In this document: one piece after another, positions 1 to 8,475 of the stretch
Position numbering within the stretch: position 1 is the stretch's first letter
How the letters are laid out: every line of letters begins with the position of its first letter
Position numbers and translations under genes: made by a program
The notes under the pieces: generated by a model
Database searches by the model: none
The model's input: only the letters and a program-made list of their open reading frames with translations
Told to the model about the DNA's origin: nothing
Source of the DNA: Acidobacteriaceae bacterium
Lineage (GTDB): Bacteria > Acidobacteriota > Terriglobia > Terriglobales > Acidobacteriaceae
Length of the DNA: 38,470 bases
Direction: 5' to 3'
Assembly: GCA_003171315.1 (NCBI GenBank)
Contig: PMYE01000029.1
Span: forward strand, 21,034-59,503

Positions 1-1920
1 CATCATCAGGTCGGCCAGCTCGTCGATGACGATGATGATGTAAGGCAGCGGCTCCTCCTCCTCGCCTTCGTCGAAGAGCGAAGGCATGGAGCCCTCAAAG
101 AGCTTGTTGTACTGGTCGATATGGCGGACGCTGCGGCTGGCCAGCAGTTTCAGACGCCGCTCCATCTCGCGGACCGCGTTGCGCAGGGCGTTGGCGGCCA
201 GTTTGGGTTCGGTGATGATGGGCGTGAAGAGGTGGGGAATGCCTTCGTACATGCCCAGTTCCACGCGCTTGGGATCGACCAGAATGAACCGCACCTGGTG
301 AGGCGTGGTGCGGTAGAGCAGGCTCATGATCATGGCGTTGATGGCCACGGATTTGCCCGATCCTGTCGATCCCGCAATGAGAATATGCGGCATCGAGGCC
401 AGATCCGCGGTCACGATGCGGCCGTTGATGTCTTTGCCCATGGAGATCGTGAGGCGCGAGCGGGCCCTGACGAAGGTCTCGCTTTCGATCGCGTCGCGCA
501 GGTGAATAGTTTCCCGTTCGTGGTTGGGCACCTGAATGCCCACCGTGCTCTTCCCTGGCATACGCTCGATCAGGATGCTCTCGGCGCGCATGGCCAGGCA
601 CAGGTCGTCGGCCAGGCCGGTCACGCGCGAATATTTCACGCCCGCCTCGGGCTTGAACTCGAAGGTTGTCACCATGGGCCCGGGATTGATCTGCACCACC
701 TGGCCGCGCACGTCGAACTCGGCGCATTTTTCCACCAGCACCCGCGCTTCTTCGCGCAGCACGTCCTCGCGCACCGTTTGCGGACCTTCGCCCGCACTCA
801 GCAGTGTGCTCGAGGGCAGCTTGTAGCCGCTCACGTTTTTCGGCGCCACGGCGACCGTGTGCACTTCGGCATCGGCACGGCCATGAATGGCGATCTCCCC
901 GGCTTGTTGCCGCGGCGTGGGAACCGGCACGGGCCGCATGGCCGTGCCGGGATCGGCCGGCTGCAGGACGCCAGTTTGCGCCTGCAGGGGCTTTGGCAGC
1001 GGCGTTGTTGTGGCCGGGGCCGGCATTGGCGCGGCTGTTGCTGCCTCCGGCTCGCCCCGCTCCCAGATGCTCGGCCTGCGCCGCGTAATGGGAATCGCGG
1101 CTTCGCTTCGTTCCTCCGGATTCTGAGGCAAATCCATTCGCTGGTAAGCCGGAATCTTATCCAACGGATCTTGCTGCGGCGCATGTTTGCGGGTGAAGAA
1201 CGCGAGAAAGCGGTTCGGCCAGCGGGCAGGAAGCTCCGTTTCCACGTCCGGTACGGCTGCGGTGGCGAGCTTCGGAAACGGGACCGGCCGATTCTGCTCC
1301 GCGCGCAGATCGGCGCGCTCCTCGCGGCGGCTGCGCCAACGCTCGCGCCAGTCGGCAAAGCGCATCCAGCGCTCGGCAATGCTTTCGCGGAGAACGGAGA
1401 AGCTGATGGCCGAGGCAAAATAAAGCCCCGTGGCAGCCAGCGCGGCGGCTACCATCCAGGCGCCCTGCAGGTTCAGGTAGACCACCAGCATACCGGCCAT
1501 CAGCCGTCCCACCACGCCCTCCACGGGAATCATGTGCAACCAGCGCCAATGCCACGGCAAAAGCCCAAACACGGCCGGCAGGAAGGCCAGGGCGAGCACC
1601 GTGCCCACCCAGCGCAAGATGGGCGAGCCGCCGGGCCGAGAGTGCATCCACGTCCAGCCCAGGCCGCCCATCCACAACGGGAGCAGAAATGCCGTCAGGC
1701 CCAGCGATTGCAGCAAAAGGTCGCTGATGTACGCGCCAAAGAGGCCAACCCAGTTGCTGGCCACGGCGGAATCCGTGGCCGTGTTCAGCGAGGGATCGGT
1801 GGCGTGATAAGTTGCAAGCGCGAGGAAAAGAAGCAGCGAGACCAGCAGCAGCACCAGGCCCAGAAACACGTTCAGGGGGCGGCTGCGCGTGGGCGCGAGA
1901 ACAATGCGGATCGGCTTCAT
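1..1920 (-). CDS. ftsK: DNA translocase FtsK (3' end beyond the window)
   Basis: FtsK/SpoIIIE motor that pumps chromosomal DNA through the division septum and helps resolve dimers. The visible 640 codons start at an ATG at 1918-1920. The N-terminus has about four hydrophobic segments within residues 18-165, typical of the FtsK membrane domain. A Pro/Ala-rich linker follows, then the alpha/beta motor domain. Walker A GSTGSGKS is at residues 517-524 (bases 349-372), and the Walker B stretch IIIIVDELADLMM lies at the very left edge. The rest of the ATPase and any gamma (KOPS-reading) domain are outside the window. No strong ribosome binding site precedes the ATG. The identity is secure; only the C-terminal domain content is unknown. 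Confidence 0.97.
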   Translation of the reverse strand, partial: MKPIRIVLAPTRSRPLNVFLGLVLLLVSLLLFLALATYHATDPSLNTATDSAVASNWVGLFGAYISDLLLQSLGLTAFLLPLWMGGLGWTWMHSRPGGSPILRWVGTVLALAFLPAVFGLLPWHWRWLHMIPVEGVVGRLMAGMLVVYLNLQGAWMVAAALAATGLYFASAISFSVLRESIAERWMRFADWRERWRSRREERADLRAEQNRPVPFPKLATAAVPDVETELPARWPNRFLAFFTRKHAPQQDPLDKIPAYQRMDLPQNPEERSEAAIPITRRRPSIWERGEPEAATAAPMPAPATTTPLPKPLQAQTGVLQPADPGTAMRPVPVPTPRQQAGEIAIHGRADAEVHTVAVAPKNVSGYKLPSSTLLSAGEGPQTVREDVLREEARVLVEKCAEFDVRGQVVQINPGPMVTTFEFKPEAGVKYSRVTGLADDLCLAMRAESILIERMPGKSTVGIQVPNHERETIHLRDAIESETFVRARSRLTISMGKDINGRIVTADLASMPHILIAGSTGSGKSVAINAMIMSLLYRTTPHQVRFILVDPKRVELGMYEGIPHLFTPIITEPKLAANALRNAVREMERRLKLLASRSVRHIDQYNKLFEGSMPSLFDEGEEEEPLPYIIIVIDELADLMM

Positions 1921-2207
1921 GACGAGGGCGGTCCCATTCTCCGGCCGCGAAGGGTATTGCGGGCCGCGGGAGCAGGCAAATCGTCCCAGAGCAATTTCAA
2001 TTATCGGCGCTCGCAGCGCCGCTTCCGGGCAAAAGGGAGGGAGGGGGAATCACGATATCCACCCCCTTCGGAATCGCCGGCCTTACTGGAAAATCCCCTC
2101 GTTCCACGGAACTTCCATGCAGCGTTTCAGCCCCTGATCGAAGGTCAAGACGCTACACGTCGGCATGGGTAGGCAACAAGGCCGAAACCGCATTGATTCT
2201 CCTGCGT

Positions 2208-3080
2208 TTATCCCCCGATGTACTTCGCTCCCCAAAGCAGCAGCGCTCCGCCCAGCAGTATGCGGTAAATAGCGAACACGGTGAAGCCGTGCTTGCGCAC
2301 CCAGTAGAGAAACCACTCCACCACGCCCAGCGCCACGATGAACGAGACGACGGTGCCGATGAGCAGCACGATCCAGCGCTCGGGATCCATGGCTACGCGT
2401 GCGGCGGCCGCTCCGGCGGCCATGCCGGGATGAACTTCCTTAACGAGATCCCACCCGGTGGCGGCGATCATGGTGGGAATCGAGAGTAGAAAGCTGAATT
2501 CGAGCGCGGAGGGGCGGTCGAGCCCCGCAAGCTGGCCGGCGGCGATGGTCGACATGGAGCGCGAGGCGCCTGGAAAAACGGCGGACAGTGTCTGGCAAAG
2601 GCCGATCCAGACCGCTTGCGGCAGCGTCATCTCCTCGACGTGGGTGGTGGTTGGCTCGCGGCGAGCGGCCCATGCGTCTACAATCCACATGACGATGCCG
2701 CCCACGAGCAGTGCGATTGCAATTGCGTTCAAGCTGCCTAGGTTCTTCTCGCTCCACTTGCGCAGCAGCAGCGCCGGAGCCGAAGTGCATGCGAAGGCGA
2801 TCAGCGTGAGCGAAATGGGGTGGTTGAGCCATGTGCGGTCGCCGCTTTCGCCGCGGGGAAATGTGCGAAGAAAGTTGACGATCCTTTCCAGGAACAGCAG
2901 GCACAGCGCCAGGATTGCTCCCACCTGGATGACGATCGTGTACATCATCCAGTACGGATCGTCGAGCGGGATCTTCATCAACGCTTCCGCGATGCGCAGG
3001 TGCGCCGTCGAGCTGACCGGCAAAAACTCGGTCAGGCCTTCCACAATTCCCAAGAGAATGGACAGGAAATACGGGCTCAA
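2208..3080 (-). CDS. uppP: Undecaprenyl-diphosphatase UppP (BacA family)
   Basis: Integral membrane phosphatase that recycles undecaprenyl pyrophosphate to the lipid carrier used for peptidoglycan and other envelope polymers. The 290-residue protein is within the usual family range. It carries both diagnostic motifs: EGLTEFLPVSSTAH at residues 14-27 and PGASRS at 170-175, including the conserved Glu and Arg. Multiple hydrophobic segments fill the rest. The start is TTG at 3078-3080, preceded by a good AGGAGG four to five bases upstream, which supports this rare start codon. It lies on the same strand as ftsK, about 290 bp upstream of it; a shared transcript is possible but not shown. Confidence 0.96.
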   Translation of the reverse strand: MSPYFLSILLGIVEGLTEFLPVSSTAHLRIAEALMKIPLDDPYWMMYTIVIQVGAILALCLLFLERIVNFLRTFPRGESGDRTWLNHPISLTLIAFACTSAPALLLRKWSEKNLGSLNAIAIALLVGGIVMWIVDAWAARREPTTTHVEEMTLPQAVWIGLCQTLSAVFPGASRSMSTIAAGQLAGLDRPSALEFSFLLSIPTMIAATGWDLVKEVHPGMAAGAAAARVAMDPERWIVLLIGTVVSFIVALGVVEWFLYWVRKHGFTVFAIYRILLGGALLLWGAKYIGG

Positions 3081-3142
3081 ACTGCCTCCTGCTGATTCTT
3101 ACGTTTGCGTCAGGCGGGGAGCCCCGGGAGGCCGTCGGCTGC

Positions 3143-4168
3143 TCACTCCCGTTCAATGCCGTAGACAGGAACCCCTTCATCTAATTTGTACACCAGGGCG
3201 GCGGCGCGCAAGGCGTAGTCGGAGTCGGCAAAATGGGCTTTAAGTTTTTCGGCCACGGTGCGCGCATGGTTGCGAGCATCGCTGCTTTTGCGGTCATCTC
3301 CATTGGCGGCAAACATGTCGCTGAGCACGGCAATACGGTAAACAGCCTCGTACAGCGCGCGCGCCGTCCGCGGACCGTCGGTGTATTCATCCGCGTATTT
3401 GAGGTAGATCTCCGACTCCTTTTCCGGGCATTGGGTTGAGCCTTCCCAATCGCCGCAGAGCTTATTGTCGATCAGGTCGAAGGCCGCCAACGCCGCCCAG
3501 CGCGTGTGCGGATAGTACTTGATCAGCTTCTTCAAGGCGTCTTCGTCCATCGGCTGGCGAAATTCGGGATCTCTTTGATGAGCCGAGGGCAAGGTTGCGG
3601 CGTCGGCCTTCTCCAGTTGCCACTGGATGTCTGCCGCACGCCACGCGGCTTCGGTTACGAGCGGCGAGTTCGGGAACATCTCCGCGACGCGGCGGTAGAG
3701 CAGACGCGCGCTTTGTGCGGCGTTGGCCGGGCCGCGGGGATCCGAAGCCAGCGCCTCCTGGTTGGCCGCTGCGCCCATCAGAATCTCGTCGCCGTTGGGC
3801 GTAGTTTCCTCCACGACCCCCTTCGCCTCGATCCACCCGGAGATGGGTGGCGTGGCCTCGTCGCTGCCTACCATCGGCGTGTCCCTGTCGCTGTGCTGCT
3901 CCTCTATGTCGGTGTTGGCGTAGACGCGCATCCATGGGCCGCTCTTTTCCGCGACCACCATCTCGCGGCCGATCTGCACTTTGTCCACTTTCTGCGCGCT
4001 GCTGTCAGGTGTGATATAGAGCCAGGTAATGCGCAGGACCGTGGCGCGCGGGCCGGCCATGGGCTTCACTTGCTGCGGCGGCTTTTTATCGGCGTGAACA
4101 GGCAGCGCCGCGCACGGAAGCGCCAGGCCCAGGGCGAGAGCGCGAAGCGAAATTATCCGGCGGTTCAT
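3143..4168 (-). CDS. Secreted SH3-like/TPR-like protein of unknown function
   Basis: About 341 residues. The N-terminus from the ATG at 4166-4168 is a plausible Sec signal peptide (hydrophobic run ending ALPVHA). Residues roughly 40-130 resemble a bacterial SH3 domain: a repeated beta-type pattern with GPWMRVYA and a closing GWIEAKGVV. The C-terminal half looks like TPR/YfiO-type helices (LLYRRVAEMFPNSPLVTEAAW and KKLIKYYPHTRW). Such proteins usually bind the cell wall or act as periplasmic scaffolds; that role is inferred. Two Cys in CGDWEGSTQC could form a disulfide. An ATG five codons upstream (4183) is also open, and neither start has a clear ribosome binding site. It sits about 60 bp upstream of uppP on the same strand. 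Confidence 0.75.
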   Translation of the reverse strand: MNRRIISLRALALGLALPCAALPVHADKKPPQQVKPMAGPRATVLRITWLYITPDSSAQKVDKVQIGREMVVAEKSGPWMRVYANTDIEEQHSDRDTPMVGSDEATPPISGWIEAKGVVEETTPNGDEILMGAAANQEALASDPRGPANAAQSARLLYRRVAEMFPNSPLVTEAAWRAADIQWQLEKADAATLPSAHQRDPEFRQPMDEDALKKLIKYYPHTRWAALAAFDLIDNKLCGDWEGSTQCPEKESEIYLKYADEYTDGPRTARALYEAVYRIAVLSDMFAANGDDRKSSDARNHARTVAEKLKAHFADSDYALRAAALVYKLDEGVPVYGIERE

Positions 4169-4265
4169 GACATGCCAAATCATAGTTGAACGACGTTACG
4201 GCCGGGTTTCAGTGAGCACCGGGGCCGGCAAAACCGGACCCATGCTGCCGCCGTTCTCCGCCGAT

Positions 4266-5384
4266 TCACTCGTACGCCAGCGCGTCGATGGGGTCTTTGC
4301 GCGCGGCCATCCACGCAGGATAGAGCGCGCCGCAGATCGATCCTACGAAGGCGATGACGGCGCCGAGGCCAATCCAGAATCCCGAGATCTCGAAGTGCAT
4401 GGTTGGGAAGAAGTGAGCCATGATGAAGCGCACGCCGTATGTGCCCGCGATGCCCACTACGACGCCGGCTGCAGCCAGCACCGCGCACTCGCGCAGCACC
4501 ACGCTCACAATAGCCGCTTTGGATGCACCCATCGATTTCAGGATGCCAATCTCCCGGGTACGCTCCAGCACCGCCGTGTACATGGACTGGAAGATGACCA
4601 GGAAACCGATGATCACCGCGATTCCGGTGATCACTTCGAGCGCCAGATTGAAGCCCGGAATCTTGCTCGGCGTCATCTGGTCGAGCCAGCTATCCACGGT
4701 TGTCAATGTGTTGCTTCCGAAGCCGCGGGTGGAGTGAATCTCATCCATCACCGTGTCGTCGTTGACTGGGTTGTCGCACTTGATGAAGAAGACCGACGCC
4801 TTGCCGTCGGCGTCCATAAGTTGAGCCAGCGTGTCCAGCGGTATGAGCTTGCGCCCTCCCTTGCCCGGCTCCACGATCCCGGAGACCCGAAATGGCTGGT
4901 TCAGAATCTTCACTGTGTCGCCCACTACGTAAGGCTTCCCAGTCGCAGGATTCTTGCTCCCGGAGAACACATCGTCAATGATGGCGTCATACGGCCCTTT
5001 GAACCGGTCGCCGCTGAGAAATACGAACGGCTTGAGCGCGTCGAAGCTGTCGTAGTCGATCCCGTACAGTATCTCCACACTGCCGCTGGTGGTGATCTTC
5101 TCGATGGCCGGCGAAACCACCTTCACATGAGGCAGCTTCAGTAACACTTCTTCGTCCTTGACGGGCATTGACGGGCTTCCCAGCCCATTGAACATGCTGG
5201 CATTCGACGGCAATAGCATCAGGTCGGCTCCGATGCCGTTGGTGCGCTGCTTCTGGTCGTTCAGCATGCCCATGAAGATGCCCACGATAGAGAGGATCAT
5301 GATGACTTCAATTGCCACGGCCAGCACGCTGATGATGGAGCGCATGGGGCGGTGCAACAAGTTGGCAAAGATGAGCTTATTCAT
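4266..5384 (-). CDS. ABC transporter permease, FtsX/MacB/DevC type
   Basis: 372-residue membrane protein with the layout of the FtsX/LolE/MacB permease family. One N-terminal transmembrane helix (SIISVLAVAIEVIMILSIVG) is followed by a periplasmic domain of about 200 residues and three C-terminal helices. The FtsX core includes the conserved TREIGILKSMGAS and ends YPAWMAARKDPIDALAYE. The start at 5384 (MNKLIF) puts the first helix near the N-terminus; the frame is open further upstream, but that stretch looks non-coding. No ABC ATPase or membrane-fusion partner lies nearby, so its ATPase must be encoded elsewhere. Substrate unknown; lipoproteins, lipids or macrolides are handled by relatives. 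Confidence 0.88.
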   Translation of the reverse strand: MNKLIFANLLHRPMRSIISVLAVAIEVIMILSIVGIFMGMLNDQKQRTNGIGADLMLLPSNASMFNGLGSPSMPVKDEEVLLKLPHVKVVSPAIEKITTSGSVEILYGIDYDSFDALKPFVFLSGDRFKGPYDAIIDDVFSGSKNPATGKPYVVGDTVKILNQPFRVSGIVEPGKGGRKLIPLDTLAQLMDADGKASVFFIKCDNPVNDDTVMDEIHSTRGFGSNTLTTVDSWLDQMTPSKIPGFNLALEVITGIAVIIGFLVIFQSMYTAVLERTREIGILKSMGASKAAIVSVVLRECAVLAAAGVVVGIAGTYGVRFIMAHFFPTMHFEISGFWIGLGAVIAFVGSICGALYPAWMAARKDPIDALAYE

Positions 5385-5550
5385 GTTCGTACTTGGATCC
5401 ACGCGCCATGCGGCGCAAGAACCCTCGCCATCAGGGTAACAGTCTGGAGCGGGAGGGCCGGACGGCAGTATGCAAACCAAACCCCGAGCGCGGATGTTTC
5501 GTAACTGGGTTCAAGTGCTCAAAAAGGGCGCTCGTCCACGCTAAATCGCT

Positions 5551-5579
5551 TTGACCCAGCGCGAAACCGGGTTTATTGT
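5551..5579 (+). promoter_or_regulatory. Possible sigma-70-type promoter for the RodZ-like gene
   Basis: TTGACC at 5551-5556 and TATTGT at 5574-5579 are separated by 17 bp, about 47 bp before the ATG at 5626. It lies in the 241-bp divergent spacer between the permease gene and the HTH gene. This is a pattern match only; the group-specific promoter consensus is not known to me. Confidence 0.35.
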
Positions 5580-5625
5580 GAAGGTAAAATTTCTTCCTGG
5601 GTGTTGGACCCGGTACCGGTCGCCG

Positions 5626-6144
5626 ATGGGGAGTTTTGGAGAAGACCTGCGCAAGGAGCGCCTCGCGCGCGGCGTTGCGCTGGAAGACATCTCGGCGGTC
5701 ACCAAAATCAGCCAACGTCATCTGATTGCGCTGGAGCAGGAGAGGTTTCGTCTTCTCCCCGGCGGCATTCTAAGCAAGGGCATCGTCCGCGGTTACGCCG
5801 GCGCTCTTGGCCTGGATCAGCAGAACTGGACTGAGCGCTTTCTGCAGGCTTCGAGCGCTGCAGGCCAGACGCCCGATGACGATCGCGGCTGGACGACCTT
5901 CGCTTCCAACGTGGGCAAAGCGAGGATTCTGCGCCGCGAAGCCGTCGAGGTCCGCTTGCGCTGGCTCGGCGCCATCCTGCTTTTGCTGGCGGTCGCCGCT
6001 GCCGCGTTCCTCGCGGTCCGCTACTATGGCGTGCGCGAGGGTTGGTGGCATACTCTGCTGCCGCTGCACGGCGTCTCTGCTGCGCTCCATGGCGCCTGGG
6101 CGTTAGCCCGCGGCCTGGTTGCCCGCGTCCTTTCCAGAACCTAA
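5626..6144 (+). CDS. RodZ-like helix-turn-helix membrane protein
   Basis: 172 residues. Residues 3-70 form a RodZ/HTH_25-type helix-turn-helix: GEDLRKERLARGVALEDIS, then TKISQRHLIALEQERFRLLP and the typical RGYAGALGLD. A single hydrophobic helix at about 113-132 (AILLLLAVAAAAFLAV) follows, then a short tail. RodZ links MreB to the elongation machinery; this protein lacks the long periplasmic domain of classical RodZ, so its exact role is uncertain. The start at 5626 places the HTH directly at the N-terminus; the frame upstream to 5551 is open but contains the putative promoter. It is about 170 bp upstream of metK. Confidence 0.8.
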   Translation: MGSFGEDLRKERLARGVALEDISAVTKISQRHLIALEQERFRLLPGGILSKGIVRGYAGALGLDQQNWTERFLQASSAAGQTPDDDRGWTTFASNVGKARILRREAVEVRLRWLGAILLLLAVAAAAFLAVRYYGVREGWWHTLLPLHGVSAALHGAWALARGLVARVLSRT

Positions 6145-6248
6145 ACCCTCCGGCTCAGAGCCTCCAATCCGCCATTGAAAGCCATTTCTTTACCGTACGC
6201 TGCATGCCTTTGCTCCCGCTGCCCTGCCGCAATTACCATAGAAGGGAA

Positions 6249-6305
6249 GCACAGTTGTGCCTGATCCCGCCGTGTGCGGGATCGCTGTGTGCAAGTGGGA
6301 AGGAG
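6249..6305 (+). promoter_or_regulatory. Structured leader in front of metK
   Basis: A perfect 8-bp hairpin GATCCCGC/GCGGGATC (6263-6270 and 6276-6283, loop CGTGT) is enclosed by CACAG/CTGTG (6250-6254 and 6285-6289). TGTGC recurs at 6256-6260, 6273-6277 and 6288-6292, so several mutually exclusive pairings are possible. The structure ends about 10 bases before the AAGGAG ribosome binding site (6300-6305). Its position suggests control of metK translation, perhaps by SAM. It does not match the SAM-I core I know, so the class is open. Confidence 0.45.
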
Positions 6306-6315
6306 CTTTACAAAG

Positions 6316-7485
6316 TTGAGCGACCGTTTTTTGTTTACTTCCGAATCCGTCACCGAAGGTCATCCCGACAAGATTGCCGATCAGGTATCCGACGCGATTC
6401 TCGACGCCTGCCTGGAGCAGGACCCCTATAGCCGCGTTGCCGCCGAAACCCTGACGGCGACCGGGCTAGTGGTGATTGCCGGTGAGATCACAACCAAGGC
6501 CTACGTGGATTTTCAAAGCCTGGTTCGCGGCGTCGTTGCCTCCATCGGTTACGACAACGCGCTCTATGGCTTCGACTCCAACACCTGCGCGGTGATTTCG
6601 AGCATCAACAAGCAATCGGGCGACATCGCTCAGGGCGTTGACACCGGCGGCGCGGGCGACCAGGGCATGATGTTCGGCTACGCCTCAAACGAGACTCCTG
6701 AGCTGATGCCGGCGCCCATCTCGCTGGCCCACAAGCTCTGCCGCCAGTTGACTGCGGTGCGCAAGAGCGGCAAGCTGCCCTACCTGCGCCCCGATGGCAA
6801 GAGCCAGGTGACTGTGGAGTACGGAGAGGACGGCAAACCGGCGCGAATTGACGCCGTGGTCATCTCCACGCAGCATTCCGAGGCCATCGACAACGAGGAG
6901 TTGCACGCCGATATCCTCAAGCATGTCATCCAGGCGGTTCTGCCTGCGAAATGGCTCGACGAGCACACCAAGTACCACATCAACCCCACCGGCCGTTTCG
7001 TCATCGGCGGTCCCATGGGCGATACCGGCCTCACCGGCCGCAAGATCATCGTGGATACTTACGGCGGCATGGGCCGCCACGGTGGAGGCGCTTTCAGCGG
7101 TAAGGACCCGACCAAGGTCGATCGCTCGGCAGCTTATATGGCCCGCCACATCGCCAAGAACATTGTGGCGGCCGGGCTGGCCAGCCGCGCCGAAGTGCAG
7201 CTTGCCTACGCCATTGGCGTCGCCGAGCCTGTGAGCGTGCTGGTGGAAACCTTTGGCACGGGCAAGCTGAGCGAGGCGAAGCTCACCGAGCTGATCCGCA
7301 AAAATTTCCCCCTAACGCCCAAGGCCATCATCGAGTACCTCAACTTGCGCCGTCCCATCTACCAGAAAACCGCGGCATACGGCCATTTTGGCCGCACCGA
7401 GCCGGAGTTTACCTGGGAGGCCACGGACAAGGCCGCGAAACTTGCCGAGCAGGCGGGAGCGACAGCAACGGTAGAAGCAAGGTGA
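6316..7485 (+). CDS. metK: S-adenosylmethionine synthetase MetK
   Basis: Makes S-adenosylmethionine from methionine and ATP in the cytoplasm. The protein is 389 residues, a normal length for MetK. It has the N-terminal [17 protein letters not shown] motif, the [13 protein letters not shown] motif, and the C-terminal [19 protein letters not shown] and DTYGG blocks that bind ATP, metal and methionine. The chosen start is TTG at 6316-6318, because AAGGAG lies 10 bases before it and the protein then begins exactly at the conserved [12 protein letters not shown]; an in-frame GTG at 6274 would add residues that fall in the leader hairpin. An intrinsic terminator follows the stop. Confidence 0.97.
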   Translation: MSDRFLFTSESVTEGHPDKIADQVSDAILDACLEQDPYSRVAAETLTATGLVVIAGEITTKAYVDFQSLVRGVVASIGYDNALYGFDSNTCAVISSINKQSGDIAQGVDTGGAGDQGMMFGYASNETPELMPAPISLAHKLCRQLTAVRKSGKLPYLRPDGKSQVTVEYGEDGKPARIDAVVISTQHSEAIDNEELHADILKHVIQAVLPAKWLDEHTKYHINPTGRFVIGGPMGDTGLTGRKIIVDTYGGMGRHGGGAFSGKDPTKVDRSAAYMARHIAKNIVAAGLASRAEVQLAYAIGVAEPVSVLVETFGTGKLSEAKLTELIRKNFPLTPKAIIEYLNLRRPIYQKTAAYGHFGRTEPEFTWEATDKAAKLAEQAGATATVEAR

Positions 7486-7524
7486 GCAACAAACCGCCAA
7501 TCCTCTGAATGGGTTTACAAAACG

Positions 7525-7557
7525 AATGGGATCCGCCGCGCGGGTCCCATTGTTTTT
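7525..7557 (+). terminator. Rho-independent terminator of metK
   Basis: The stem AATGGGATCCGC/GCGGGTCCCATT (7525-7536 with 7540-7551, one G-T wobble, loop CGC) is followed by GTTTTT at 7552-7557. It lies 40 bp after the metK stop. This is a textbook intrinsic terminator. Confidence 0.9.
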
Positions 7558-7624
7558 GGCCTACGCGCATCGATGGCTTAGAATTCTCCGGGAAGCTCAA
7601 TCGCTTTTCTTAGTGGAGATACGC

Positions 7625-8371
7625 ATGCGTCTTACCGTGATTGCTGCTATGGTGTTTTGCGTTGCCGCCGCCTGCGCCGCCCAAAGCGGAGCCAATTGGT
7701 CCTACGAAGGGAAAACCGGTCCGCTGATGTGGGGCAAGCTCGACCCGGCCTACGAAGCCTGCTCCAGGGGCCACGAGCAGTCGCCCCTCAACATTCGCGG
7801 TGCACGGTTGAACAAGGCGCTCGATCCTCTCGAGTTTCACTACATTGCCGGGCCGATGACGCTCGAAAACACCGGCCATGGCATCGTCGCCCACGTGGAC
7901 ACCGGCAGTTTCATGGTGGCCACCGGCGTTCGTTACCGCCTGATCGAACTCGACTTTCACCACCCCAGCGAGCACCCGGTGAAAGGCACGCTCAGCGATA
8001 TGGAAATCGACCTGGTGCACCGCAGCGACGACGGCAAGATGGCCATTGTGGCCGTTCGCCTCAACCAGGATCGGAGCTTCCCCAACGCGCTGCTGGCCAC
8101 GCTCTGGGAACACTTGCCGGTGAAGGCAGGTACGAGCACAAAGGTCACCGAAATGGTCAGCGCCGGCGGTCTTTTGCCCGGCGATCGCGGCTATTGGACC
8201 TATGTGGGCTCCGAGGTCACGCCGCCATGCACCGAGGGAGTGCGCTGGTTCATCTTCGAGCAAGACCTGAGCATAAGCCGCGCGCAGTTGAGCGCCTTTG
8301 CGAACCTCTTCAAGATGAACACGCGCCCTATTCAGGACGCGCATGGACGGCGGATCGAGGCCAACGAATAG
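7625..8371 (+). CDS. Secreted alpha-carbonic-anhydrase-like protein with altered metal site
   Basis: 248 residues with a signal peptide (cleavage after about residue 19, CAA-QS). The fold is clearly alpha-carbonic anhydrase: WSYEGKTGPLMWG, GHEQSPLNI, ENTGHGIVAH, FHHPSEH, DLVH and GSEVTPPCTEGVRW, with the usual Cys pair (C46, C202). However, the zinc ligands corresponding to human CA II His94, His96 and His119 read Asp110, His112 and Asp129, and the Thr199 position is Val198. The proton-shuttle His (H85) and the Glu106 equivalent (E116) remain. Established biochemistry makes normal CO2 hydration unlikely with this site; another metal or a binding role is possible. The start at 7625 has GGAG six bases upstream. 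Confidence 0.9.
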   Translation: MRLTVIAAMVFCVAAACAAQSGANWSYEGKTGPLMWGKLDPAYEACSRGHEQSPLNIRGARLNKALDPLEFHYIAGPMTLENTGHGIVAHVDTGSFMVATGVRYRLIELDFHHPSEHPVKGTLSDMEIDLVHRSDDGKMAIVAVRLNQDRSFPNALLATLWEHLPVKAGTSTKVTEMVSAGGLLPGDRGYWTYVGSEVTPPCTEGVRWFIFEQDLSISRAQLSAFANLFKMNTRPIQDAHGRRIEANE

Positions 8372-8410
8372 GGGCGGGGTTCAGAGATCGGAAAGCGGCG
8401 TGAGCTTCGA

Positions 8411-8426
8411 GGCCGGACCGCCGGCC
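8411..8426. terminator. GC hairpin between convergent genes
   Basis: GGCCGG/CCGGCC (6-bp stem, loop ACCG) lies in the 104-bp gap where the carbonic-anhydrase-like gene and the AsmA-like gene converge. No T-run follows on either side, so it is at best a weak or factor-dependent terminator. Confidence 0.3.
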
Positions 8427-8475
8427 CTGCTTTCGACGCGCGCGCCGGTCGGGCCGCGCACGATTTGTCGCAGAC

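Noticed and set aside
121-2172. Very long plus-strand open frame (over 680 codons)
   Set aside because: It is antisense to ftsK, has the low-complexity His/Arg/Gly-rich composition of a high-GC shadow, and shows no family motif.
6145-6315. SAM-I riboswitch in front of metK
   Set aside because: The SAM-I core sequence is not present and the leader is too short for the four-way junction.
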